Part shown: in pieces, positions 18,352-26,242 of the stretch
Layout: each line of letters starts with the position of its first letter
How positions within the stretch are numbered: position 1 is the first letter of the stretch
Assembly: GCA_016870215.1 (NCBI GenBank)
Contig: VGCD01000012.1
Span: 1 to 56,430 of the forward strand
DNA length: 56,430 bases
Source of the DNA: Actinomycetota bacterium
GTDB lineage: Bacteria; Actinomycetota; Acidimicrobiia; Acidimicrobiales; Ilumatobacteraceae
Direction of reading: 5' to 3'
Made by a program: the position numbers and the translations under genes
Notes under the pieces: model-generated
What the model was told of the DNA's origin: nothing
Database searches by the model: none
The model's input: the letters and a program-made list of their open reading frames with translations, nothing else

Positions 18352-19064
18352 GCAACGAGACAAAACTCAGCGGGCTTGGGGCAGCGGTCCCCACACTTCG
18401 TGACAACGACGGCGTGATTGACGTTCGAGCACACCAGCGTCTCACGGCTGTTCTTGCGGGCCAGGGCTGCGAGATCGTGCTCGTCTCGGGAACCACCGGT
18501 GGTGGCAAGGGCCTGCGTCATGAAGAGCGCGTGCAGTTGGCGCGAGCAAGTTTCGTGTTGCCGGTGATAGTTGGTGTTCCGCGAACGATTACTGATGTCG
18601 AGCTCGACGACTTTGCGCCTCACGCACGAGCAGTATTGATTGCTTTCGGTGATGATGTGCCGGTTGATGATGCAGTTGCGATGTCTGCTCGCGCACGCGC
18701 ACGTGGCATGGAACTGATTGCGTATCATCACCTGTCGCACTATCCGGCAATGCCGGCGTCGTGGTACGAACCCCTCGCACGTGTAGGTATCTCGGTCAAG
18801 AACTCTGACACCGACCCTGTTCGCCTAGAGGCAATGCGATCTGCAGGTTTAGACGTCTTCATCGCAGCCACTGATCGGCTCGGTGATGTCGGTAAGTGGG
18901 GTGCCGGCGTCTTGAGTGGAATCGCTTCGACACATTTTCCCGATGTTCGCCTTGCTGCCCTCGGAGACCTTGCTGCGCTTGAGCGACTTCAACAGTGGGA
19001 GCGCTCAACTATGGATAGAACGCAAACACTCACCGACGAGGCTCGTCGCCTCATCGGTGAGTGA
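18348..19064 (+). CDS. Dihydrodipicolinate synthase/N-acetylneuraminate lyase-like aldolase, short
   Basis: Class I aldolase-type TIM barrel, 238 aa against about 290 for the family. The pyruvate-carboxylate loop appears as VSGTTGGGKGLRHEERVQL, a Tyr as in the catalytic Tyr is in LIAYHHLSHYP, and the Schiff-base lysine would be in VGISVKNSDTD. The C-terminal helical extension is missing. It probably does a pyruvate-type aldol reaction, but the role is unknown. Overlap with the preceding flavin-type gene suggests a two-gene operon. Confidence 0.72.
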   Translation: MSNETKLSGLGAAVPTLRDNDGVIDVRAHQRLTAVLAGQGCEIVLVSGTTGGGKGLRHEERVQLARASFVLPVIVGVPRTITDVELDDFAPHARAVLIAFGDDVPVDDAVAMSARARARGMELIAYHHLSHYPAMPASWYEPLARVGISVKNSDTDPVRLEAMRSAGLDVFIAATDRLGDVGKWGAGVLSGIASTHFPDVRLAALGDLAALERLQQWERSTMDRTQTLTDEARRLIGE

Positions 19065-19096
19065 TGTTCGCGTGTAAGGGGAAAGTCGCGAGCTGA

Positions 19097-19456
<360 letters not shown>

Positions 19457-19459
19457 TTA

Positions 19460-20653
19460 TCAGCTGTGATACGCGGTCTCGCCGTGTTCGGCGAGGTCGA
19501 GGCCGTTGTATTCAGGCTCGTCAGAGACTCGTACTCCGATGGTGTTCTTCAACACCAACATGAGGATCAGCGTGATAACGAATGACCATACGATGGCCAC
19601 ACCGTTTGCCAGTGCCTGTTCAAGAAGCAGTCCGGTGTCGCCACCGAAGAAAAGGCCCTTTTCGAAACTTCCCTTGAAAAAGTCAGGATCCGAGAAGAAA
19701 CCGATAAGCAGCGAGCCAACAAGTCCGCCGAAGAAGTGCACTCCGACCACGTCGAGAGCATCGTCGTACCCGGCCTTGTTCTTCAACTTCACTGCGTAGC
19801 AACACACGACACCGGCGATGAGGCCGATGAAAATGGGAGAAGCTCCAGCGACGTAGCCAGCAGCGGGTGTGATGGCAACAAGACCAGCCACGATTCCTGA
19901 TGCAGCACCGAGGTTTGTGGGATGTCCGTCACGCAGCCACTCGACAATGACCCATGCCGAACCTGCCGCTGCTGCGGCGAGGAACGTGTTCATAAAAGCT
20001 TGAGCGCCCTGACCATTTGCTGCGAGTGCGGAGCCGGCATTGAATCCGAACCATCCGAACCACAGAATTCCGGTTCCGATCATGACGAGAGGCATCGAGT
20101 GCGGCGGGGCAGCACCGGCCTTGCGCTTCCCGAGAACAAGAACGGCAGCAAGAGCAGCGATTCCTGCATTCACGTGAATGGCAGTGCCACCGGCGAAGTC
20201 GATGGACCCGCGCTGGCCGAGCCATCCGCCGTAGACCCACTTGAAAATCGGCACGTAAGCCAAGAACAACCAGAACGGAACGAACAACGCCCACGCAGAG
20301 AATTTCATGCGATCTGCGACAGCACCCGAGATGAGTGCGGGAGTGATAGCCGCGAACATTCCGAGGAATGCCACGGTGGCCAGGGTTGATCCGTCACCTG
20401 CTTCGGTGATGTTCTTCAACATGAATGCGTCAAAGTTGCCGATGAAGTCGTTCTCGAACGGCACCTGCGAGAGCGAGTATCCGACAAGAACCCACAAGAT
20501 GGGCACGATGAGCACACAGTAAAAGTTCATCATCAGCATGTTGAGTACGTTCCGGCCTCGGTCCATGCCTCCGTAGAAGAAGGCCAGCCCCGGGGTCATG
20601 AACAGCACCAGCGCTGCCGAGATGAGGATCCAGGCAAGATTGCCGCTTTCCAT
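19460..20653 (-). CDS. amt: Ammonium transporter Amt
   Basis: Eleven-helix ammonium channel, 397 aa. Typical motifs: FMTPGLAFFYGGM near the N-terminus; DFAGGTAIHVNAGIAALAAVL, with the first pore His; WFGWFGFNAGSALAA; and DVVGVHFFGGLVGSLLIG, with the second pore His. A further upstream ATG at 20665 is in frame, but its own bases contain the GGAGG ribosome site of the ATG at 20653 (5-base spacing), so translation almost certainly starts at 20653. Followed by glnK. Confidence 0.96.
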   Translation of the reverse strand: MESGNLAWILISAALVLFMTPGLAFFYGGMDRGRNVLNMLMMNFYCVLIVPILWVLVGYSLSQVPFENDFIGNFDAFMLKNITEAGDGSTLATVAFLGMFAAITPALISGAVADRMKFSAWALFVPFWLFLAYVPIFKWVYGGWLGQRGSIDFAGGTAIHVNAGIAALAAVLVLGKRKAGAAPPHSMPLVMIGTGILWFGWFGFNAGSALAANGQGAQAFMNTFLAAAAAGSAWVIVEWLRDGHPTNLGAASGIVAGLVAITPAAGYVAGASPIFIGLIAGVVCCYAVKLKNKAGYDDALDVVGVHFFGGLVGSLLIGFFSDPDFFKGSFEKGLFFGGDTGLLLEQALANGVAIVWSFVITLILMLVLKNTIGVRVSDEPEYNGLDLAEHGETAYHS

Positions 20654-20682
20654 TAATTCCTCCATATTGGGTGGTTGATTGC

Positions 20683-20698
20683 GTTTCGGGTTGGTGAA
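20683..20698 (-). promoter_or_regulatory. GlnR-like operator upstream of amt-glnK
   Basis: Read on the minus strand the site is TTCAC-N6-GAAAC, fitting the actinobacterial GlnR consensus nTnAC-N6-GnAAC exactly. It sits about 30 bp upstream of the amt start, in front of an operon that GlnR is known to control in other actinobacteria. A single half-site pair is weak evidence, and I cannot see whether this genome has glnR. Confidence 0.35.
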
Positions 20699-20806
20699 AG
20701 CAAGTCAGAATTTAGGTGGCGACTATTTCCCGAGTGTTTCGAAAAAAATGCGATGGCGTGAATTGGCCCAGCTGGCCCTCGGCCTTGGGCTTGTACCGTG
20801 TGAGCC

Positions 20807-22294
20807 GTGGGGGACAGCGCGGACTGGAACGACACGAGGGCTGATTTGGCGGCGCGCCAGAAGGCAGCGCGCGAGATGGGCGGAGTTGACCGCCTTGCCA
20901 AGCAACGTCGCGATGGCCGTCTCGATGCCCGAGCCCGTGTTCACGTGTTGCTAGACGAAGGCAGTTTTCGCGAGATCGGCACACTGGTGGGCGAGGTGCC
21001 ATCCGACGCGATCATCACTGGAACGGGACTCATCAATGGTCGACCCGTCATGGTTGGCGCTGAAGATTTCACAGTGCTCGCTGGTTCCATTGGTGCGGGT
21101 AGCAATGCAAAGCGCTACCGCATTGCGGAGTTGGCGCTGCAAGAGAAGGTGCCGCTCGTCATGATGCTCGAAGGTGCCGGGCACCGAGCCGGTGAGCATG
21201 GTGTTCGCTCTCCAACAGATCTCATGATGCAGGCGAAGTGTTCCGGAGTTGTTCCGGTTGTCACGGCAATTGTTGGTCCATCCGCAGGCCATGGCGCATT
21301 GATTGCACCGATGAGTGACTTCACTTTGATGTCCCCGCATGGCGCAGTGTTCACTGCTGGCCCACCGGTAGTGAAGGACTCTTTGGGAGAGGACGTCACC
21401 AAAGAACAACTTGGTGGACCATCAGTTGCTCTTGCAAGTGGCCTCATTCACAACCTCGCAGAGTCTGACCGTGATGTCGCAGAACAGATTCGCAACTACT
21501 TGTCATTCTTTCCGTCAAGTGCGTGGTCGTACCCGAACGTGCGACCAACGAATGATCCGACAACCCGCAGTACCGAAGCAATTCTCGACATTGTGCCGCG
21601 CAATGGTCGTCAGGGATATGACATGAGTGAAGTCATCACGTGTGTCGTTGACGACGAGTCATGGTTTGAAGTGCAATCGAAGTTTGGTCGCGCCATCGTG
21701 TGTGCACTGGCGCGCATTGGTGGCCACCCTGTTGCGGTGATTGCAAATCAACCGATGGTGCTTGCTGGTTCGGTTGATGCTGACGCTGCAGACAAAGCTG
21801 CACACTTCATCGACGTTGCAGACGCATTTCATCTGCCCCTTGTTTTCCTCGCTGACAATCCCGGAATGTTGCCCGGATCTGCGTCAGAGCGAGCTGGGGT
21901 GTTGCGTAGCGGTGCGCGCATGTTCGCCGCACAAACACGCGCACGTGTGCCAAAGGTTCATCTCACCTTGCGCAAGGCGTACGGATTCGGTTCCATGGTC
22001 ATGTCGCTTCCAGCGTTCGATGGCCAAACCGCCACATTCGGGTATCCGGGCGCCACTCTTGGGGCAATGGGTGCAAGCGCATTCGCCGAGTCGCTCGGCT
22101 CTGACACAGATGAATCTGAGCGGCTTCGTCGCCTCGAGACCGATGCTTCGATGCGATCTGCCGAGAGGTTCGGTTTCGATGAACTCATCGACCCTGTCGA
22201 CACTCGGCGTCACATCGCTGGCGCGTTGTCCTTGGCCTTGAATAGGCGCCAAGTGCCAGCGGCACCTCGGCGGAGTTCTGCCGTCATGCCTTAA
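20807..22294 (+). CDS. Acyl-CoA carboxylase carboxyltransferase (beta subunit type)
   Basis: Biotin-dependent carboxyltransferase of the crotonase fold, 495 aa, starting at GTG 20807. It has both halves: an N-terminal domain with ARARVHVLLDEGSF, MMLEGAGHRAGEHG and GPSAGHGALIAPMSDF; and a C-terminal domain with FIDVADAFHLPLVFLADNPG and the stretch with RKAYGFGSMVM. The oxyanion-type glycine pairs are present. Substrate could be acetyl-, propionyl- or another acyl-CoA. The biotin carboxylase partner is not in the window. It is divergent from amt. Confidence 0.88.
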   Translation: MGDSADWNDTRADLAARQKAAREMGGVDRLAKQRRDGRLDARARVHVLLDEGSFREIGTLVGEVPSDAIITGTGLINGRPVMVGAEDFTVLAGSIGAGSNAKRYRIAELALQEKVPLVMMLEGAGHRAGEHGVRSPTDLMMQAKCSGVVPVVTAIVGPSAGHGALIAPMSDFTLMSPHGAVFTAGPPVVKDSLGEDVTKEQLGGPSVALASGLIHNLAESDRDVAEQIRNYLSFFPSSAWSYPNVRPTNDPTTRSTEAILDIVPRNGRQGYDMSEVITCVVDDESWFEVQSKFGRAIVCALARIGGHPVAVIANQPMVLAGSVDADAADKAAHFIDVADAFHLPLVFLADNPGMLPGSASERAGVLRSGARMFAAQTRARVPKVHLTLRKAYGFGSMVMSLPAFDGQTATFGYPGATLGAMGASAFAESLGSDTDESERLRRLETDASMRSAERFGFDELIDPVDTRRHIAGALSLALNRRQVPAAPRRSSAVMP

Positions 22295-22364
22295 ATTCTG
22301 TTCGACTCCCGCAGTATTCGACGGTTTTTGCGCTGGATGCGCCTCACCTGACACCCTATGAGCC

Positions 22365-22547
22365 ATGTGTAAAGAAGTCACGTGCGACAATTGCGGCAAA
22401 CCTGGCTGGGTTGGTTGTTGAGCCCACGTCGAGCAAGTGCTTGGTCATGTTCCAAAAAATGAACGGTGCAAGTGCGACGATGGCGACGCACCTTCAGACG
22501 CCGCCGGGGCAAAGAAAGGCTTCTTGTCGTCTTTGCTTGATCGCTAA
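22365..22547 (+). pseudogene. Small Cys-rich (zinc-ribbon-like) protein with an in-frame UGA
   Basis: A 61-codon frame starts at ATG 22365 and ends at TAA 22545-22547, interrupted only by TGA at 22419-22421 (codon 19). Before it: MCKEVTCDNCGKPGWVGC. After it: AHVEQVLGHVPKNERCKC, then a linker and GFLSSLLDR. Both sides look coding, and together they match from memory a small actinobacterial family with CxxCGK..W.GCG.HV..V...VP...C. The UGA falls where that family has Gly, so a single GGA-to-TGA change is the simplest explanation. The 16-18 residue upstream part alone is unlikely to fold. Confidence 0.6.
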
Positions 22548-22591
22548 AGATCACAATCGCTGACACTGGCAAACCGAGATAGGTTCGCGCC

Positions 22592-23506
22592 GTGCCACAC
22601 GGCGACTCGCTTCCCTCATATGACGAACTTGCGCAATATGCGCCAGATGCATCGTTGTACGCTGCTGCGCCATCGCCCACGTGGCTCAACGAACTTGATC
22701 TGAAGCCTGCACCACCACATTTGAAGATGGGCACACGTTCTCTTGACGTAGCCACCTGGTTGAGCCCCGATCATTTCCGTAATGGTGAACTGGACGTCAA
22801 ACGGCGATTGTTTGCTGATCGACCTGAGGCAGTGTTTGCGTGTCTGTCACACGCAGATGATGCGGCTCACGAGGCGGCTTATGTTGTAGCTGAGTGGATG
22901 CGCGTGCACGCCGGTGTCAATGTCGACTGGTCGGTGCACCCACACCCACTTGCAGCTGTGTCCCTGCACGTGCAAGAAGATTTGGCGCTCATGGTGTTCA
23001 GAGATGGTGACTGGCACCTCGACGCGCTGTCGTTGTGTTTTCCGAGTCTTTGGAGATTGTCCGACAAGATCGGCAAATCGACCGGTGCCGTGCACGGCCC
23101 GGTGCGTCACTACGAAAACGATTTGTCACGCAAGGTCGACAATTTCTTCTCACGCCTGAAGCCAGACACACCCGTGTGGCGACGCAACTTGACAGTGAAG
23201 CCGTACCCGTTTCTTCATTTACCAACTCCCACATTGCCGATGCCGCCGCACGGTATAGCAGTCACAGCCGATGGTTCGCCATTGTGGTTGCGGAGCGAAC
23301 GACAAACCTTGCGCGCACTGCCAAAATCCGGTGCGCTGCTCTTCACCATTCGAGTGCAGATGACCCCAGCCCGTCACTTACTTGAGCGTCGCGACATCGC
23401 TGCACAGATGCTTGCGATGTTTGACAGTTGGGGAGACCCCCACAGCATGCATACGCCAACGATGGTCGATGCATTCGTGCCCTGGTTGCGGTCAATCGCA
23501 GAGTGA
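22592..23506 (+). CDS. Heme-dependent oxidative N-demethylase-like protein (DUF3445)
   Basis: 304-aa soluble protein of the DUF3445/HDOD family, first described as the heme-binding alpha subunit of dimethylamine-type N-demethylases. Visible marks: the core LSLCFPSLWRLSDKIGKST near residue 147, directly followed by GAVHGPVRHYEND, and VWRRNLTVKPYPFLH near residue 196; a final HTPTMVDAFVPWL. The heme is usually held by a His in this core. It starts at GTG 22592. No electron-transfer partner subunits are beside it, so the amine substrate is open. Confidence 0.8.
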   Translation: MPHGDSLPSYDELAQYAPDASLYAAAPSPTWLNELDLKPAPPHLKMGTRSLDVATWLSPDHFRNGELDVKRRLFADRPEAVFACLSHADDAAHEAAYVVAEWMRVHAGVNVDWSVHPHPLAAVSLHVQEDLALMVFRDGDWHLDALSLCFPSLWRLSDKIGKSTGAVHGPVRHYENDLSRKVDNFFSRLKPDTPVWRRNLTVKPYPFLHLPTPTLPMPPHGIAVTADGSPLWLRSERQTLRALPKSGALLFTIRVQMTPARHLLERRDIAAQMLAMFDSWGDPHSMHTPTMVDAFVPWLRSIAE

Positions 23507-23523
23507 ACATGTGTTGAAAACGA

Positions 23524-23555
23524 CGAAAGCCGCCGGGTTTCCCCGGCGGCTTTCG
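23524..23555. terminator. Bidirectional terminator between convergent genes
   Basis: Perfect 14-bp stem (23524-23537 with 23542-23555) with loop TTTC, preceded by AAAA and containing AAAG/CTTT at its base. It lies between the convergent N-demethylase-like gene and the small membrane-protein gene and can serve both. Confidence 0.8.
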
Positions 23556-23574
23556 ATTGAAGTTGTGAGTGGTT

Positions 23575-23889
23575 CTAGGCCGCGAGGCGCAGACCGCGAT
23601 TGATCATCGAGACGGTGGCATCTTTCACCGGAATCATTCCGTAAATGATGAAACCGTTGGCCACGATGGTCATCCACTGATCGGTGAACTCAAGACCCCA
23701 ACCAGCGGCTGGCGAGATGTCGAGTACCCAAACCATGAGACAGCCGACGACGAGTCCCCAGTGGGCGCCGATGACCGGCAGGCCGTGGATGACTTTGTCT
23801 AGCTTGATTGTGTGAAGAATGCTGTCGATGACAGCGATGACTGCAGTCAGCAGAAGTGCGAACAGCAGCAATGCTCCGAGTGTGTACAT
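23575..23889 (-). CDS. Small membrane protein, 104 aa
   Basis: Predicted membrane protein with three hydrophobic stretches (about residues 3-22, 38-60, 70-88). No recognised family. The frame is open far upstream, but ATG 23889 has GGGGAAGGAATCACC ahead of it and directly precedes the first helix. Its neighbour upstream is a tetR gene in the same direction, 145 bp away, so it could be a target of that regulator, which is only inference. Confidence 0.7.
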   Translation of the reverse strand: MYTLGALLLFALLLTAVIAVIDSILHTIKLDKVIHGLPVIGAHWGLVVGCLMVWVLDISPAAGWGLEFTDQWMTIVANGFIIYGMIPVKDATVSMINRGLRLAA

Positions 23890-24034
23890 GGTGATTCCTT
23901 CCCCATTTCTGCAGGCGGGGGCCTGCATGTGGGAAAGTACGCCTACCCTGTGGAAAAAGTGTGGATTTCCGACGGAATCCTTGTGGAATACAGCGCAGAG
24001 CCTGTTGATGACCGATGGGTAACTCTGTGGAGAA

Positions 24035-24670
24035 TTAGTTACCGAAAAGTAGGTGTTCCACTGCAACCGAGACCACTTTGAACCAGTCGTCGTCGCTGGC
24101 ACGGTCTGGGTCGATGTCGACCAGTACGCGCCCCAATGAATAGGCCTGGATGAACGAGGCAACTGCGCGTGGGTTCACGTCTGTGCGAACCCAGCCTCGC
24201 TCTTGCGATTGACTCACCAAGTCGGAGATTTGATCGGTCACCAGCTTCTGCTCATCACCGAGTGCTCGCTCGAGGGTGGGCCGTCCGTAGGCGCTGGCGA
24301 GGATGCTGATGCGGAACAATCGCTGGTGTTTGCGTCCGATTGAGCCGACCGCTTCAGTAATGAGGCGGAGGCGTTTACGGAGCGCATCTTTCGAATGGGA
24401 GTCGAGGATGGCTTGGCGGAGCACCCCAATGTCTTTGTTGACGGATCGCGTGAACTGGGCAAGTCGTGCTGCTTCGATAAGTCCTTCGCGGCTTCCGAAG
24501 TGGTGGTACAGCGAGCCACGAGAAATTCCGGACACTCGCAACACTTCATCTAGACGAACTGCGGCTTCGCCGCCGTCTTCGAGCATCTGAATGGTGGCGT
24601 CAAGTACAGCCTGAACGGTGGGCATGGCGCGTTCTTGCGCCGGCTCGGGAATAACACCGCGCTCTTGCAC
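24035..24670 (-). CDS. TetR family transcriptional regulator
   Basis: DNA-binding repressor-type protein, 211 aa. The helix-turn-helix is clear: AAVRLDEVLRVSGISRGSLYHHFGSREGLI, of which VSGISRGSLYHHFGS carries the recognition helix. The rest is a helical ligand domain. I start at GTG 24670, because the segment PAQERAMPTVQAVLDA before the ATG at 24625 matches the family N-terminus. It is divergent from tag with 60 bp between, and upstream of a small membrane protein gene. Confidence 0.88.
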   Translation of the reverse strand: MQERGVIPEPAQERAMPTVQAVLDATIQMLEDGGEAAVRLDEVLRVSGISRGSLYHHFGSREGLIEAARLAQFTRSVNKDIGVLRQAILDSHSKDALRKRLRLITEAVGSIGRKHQRLFRISILASAYGRPTLERALGDEQKLVTDQISDLVSQSQERGWVRTDVNPRAVASFIQAYSLGRVLVDIDPDRASDDDWFKVVSVAVEHLLFGN

Positions 24671-24730
24671 GGAGTAAGTGTACGACAATACGACGCATGG
24701 TGACCCAGTCGACTTTGCGAGGATGAATGT

Positions 24731-25336
24731 ATGGGGGCCGAGAAGACGCAGTGGTTGACCGCGGGCGGTGATGGCCGTACCAGATGTTGGTGGTGCGGTG
24801 AAGACCCCTTGTACGTGGCGTATCACGACACCGAATGGGGGCGACCAGTGCATGACGACACACGCCTGTTCGAAAAGATCTGTCTCGAGGGGTTTCAGTC
24901 GGGTCTCAGTTGGTTGACAATTCTGCGCAAGCGCGAGAACTTTCGCCGGGCATTCGACCACTTCGACATCGAGAGAGTTGCGTCTTATTCGAGCGCAGAT
25001 ATCGAGCGACTTGTCGGCGATGCAGGCATCGTGCGACACCGCGGCAAGATCACCTCAGTTGTGAACAATGCCCAACGGTGTCTGGAACTCTCGGCAGACA
25101 AGGGCTCATTCGCCCAGTTCGTGTGGAGCTTCGCCCCCGTCGACATTGAGGGAGACAGGTCACGGCCACCTGGTATTCCTTCCCAGACACCGTCGTCGGT
25201 GCGCCTCTCGAAAGAGTTGAAGAAGCGTGGCTGGAGCTTTATGGGGCCGACCACGATCTATGCGTTTATGCAGTCGGTCGGAATGGTGAACGATCACCTT
25301 GACGGTTGCTTCGTGCGCAATGTCAGCGAGGCTTGA
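24731..25336 (+). CDS. tag: DNA-3-methyladenine glycosylase I
   Basis: Base-excision repair enzyme removing 3-methyladenine from alkylated DNA. The 201-aa protein carries CWWCGEDPLYVAYHDTEWG, FEKICLEGFQSGLSWLTIL with the catalytic acidic region, and the C-terminal zinc site MVNDHLDGCFVRN. The helix-hairpin-helix core FDIERVA...DAGIVRHRGKI is present. Length is typical. ATG 24731. Confidence 0.95.
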   Translation: MGAEKTQWLTAGGDGRTRCWWCGEDPLYVAYHDTEWGRPVHDDTRLFEKICLEGFQSGLSWLTILRKRENFRRAFDHFDIERVASYSSADIERLVGDAGIVRHRGKITSVVNNAQRCLELSADKGSFAQFVWSFAPVDIEGDRSRPPGIPSQTPSSVRLSKELKKRGWSFMGPTTIYAFMQSVGMVNDHLDGCFVRNVSEA

Positions 25337-25348
25337 CTGTGTTCTTGG

Positions 25349-25972
25349 TCAGCGAGGTTTGACCATGTCCTCGGCGTTCTGACGAACTTGCCAGTCGTTG
25401 TCGGTGAGTGCACGTTGCAGTGCTTCATCGACATCTGGCCCCTCAAACGGTGCGAGTGCTAGTACAGCTCGTCGACGCACGGCAGGTTTGTCGGTGCAGC
25501 CGGCCAAGATTGCTGGCAGACCGCGAACGTCGCCGATGGCACCAAGCGAGGCAACACATGCTTCTCGAACCAGTGCACGTTGGTCCTCGGTTGCTGATGC
25601 AATGAGCGCGGCCAATTCATCGTCGGTCACATGTGTTCGTTCGCCGAAAGCCCATGCGGCCATCTCGGCAACGTAGAGATCAGAATCGTGCAGCAGAACA
25701 GCAAGCGGAACGCTTGTACGACGTGCACCCAATTCGGCGACTCGGCGACGAACATGATTGCTTTCGTCGTCGACATGTGAGGACAAATCATCAGACGTGA
25801 GTGTTCCCATGCGCTCGAGGGCACGCAAAGCACTCGAGCGAGTCTTTCCATCGGAACTTGTCAGTGCTCGGCGGATGGTTGATTCGTCCCCAGAAAAACC
25901 AGCGAGAATCGCATCGAGTCGTTCGTTTTGCTCGAGTTGTTCGAACGGCTGGGGCTGTGTCGAGTCGGTCAT
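25349..25972 (-). CDS. HEAT-repeat protein
   Basis: 207-aa soluble protein of about four HEAT-like helical repeats, visible as recurring units such as SSDGKTRSSALRALERMG, DESNHVRRRVAELGA, RALVREACVASLGAIGD and KPAVRRRAVLALAPFEG. Such solenoids bind other proteins. Its ATG overlaps the upstream small gene's stop by four bases (ATGA), so the two are translated together. It converges with tag across a 12-bp gap. Confidence 0.85.
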   Translation of the reverse strand: MTDSTQPQPFEQLEQNERLDAILAGFSGDESTIRRALTSSDGKTRSSALRALERMGTLTSDDLSSHVDDESNHVRRRVAELGARRTSVPLAVLLHDSDLYVAEMAAWAFGERTHVTDDELAALIASATEDQRALVREACVASLGAIGDVRGLPAILAGCTDKPAVRRRAVLALAPFEGPDVDEALQRALTDNDWQVRQNAEDMVKPR

Positions 25973-26187
25973 CGCAACACGTTGTTCACGATGCCCACTG
26001 CGTATGCCGCTGCAAAGGACAGCACGACCGCGAGGACGACTCCGGTGACAATGGCGCCGAGACCCAACTGGCCAGCATTTTGCCAGCGGCGAGTGAATGT
26101 CGATTTTTGCTCGAGTGACGTGGGTTTGGCGACCACAGGAACGGGAGATTCCCGACGTGAAGTGGCAGGCTTAGTTCGCCCAGCCAC
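25969..26187 (-). CDS. Small single-span membrane protein coupled to HEAT protein
   Basis: About 72 aa with a basic N-terminus (RTKPATSRRE) and one C-terminal transmembrane helix (GLGAIVTGVVLAVVLSFAAAY region). The frame stays open to an ATG at 26268, which would overlap the divergent protease gene by 26 bp; GTG 26187 or GTG 26211 avoid this. Start uncertain. No family recognised. The HEAT protein probably works with it at the membrane. Confidence 0.5.
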   Translation of the reverse strand: MAGRTKPATSRRESPVPVVAKPTSLEQKSTFTRRWQNAGQLGLGAIVTGVVLAVVLSFAAAYAVGIVNNVLR

Positions 26188-26242
26188 AATGAGGGCAACG
26201 AATGCGCACACAACCGCAAACAACGATCGGATCGTCGAGTCG

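Noticed and set aside
22419-22421. UGA as selenocysteine or as a glycine codon in the small Cys-rich gene
   Set aside because: No convincing SECIS-like hairpin follows, the glutathione peroxidase here uses TGT for its active Cys, and many genes in the window end with TGA, so UGA is a normal stop. A nonsense mutation is simpler.
25928-26242. Upstream extension of the PDZ-Lon protease frame
   Set aside because: It runs antisense through two small minus-strand genes and lacks family similarity; the anchored protease is complete from ATG 26243.
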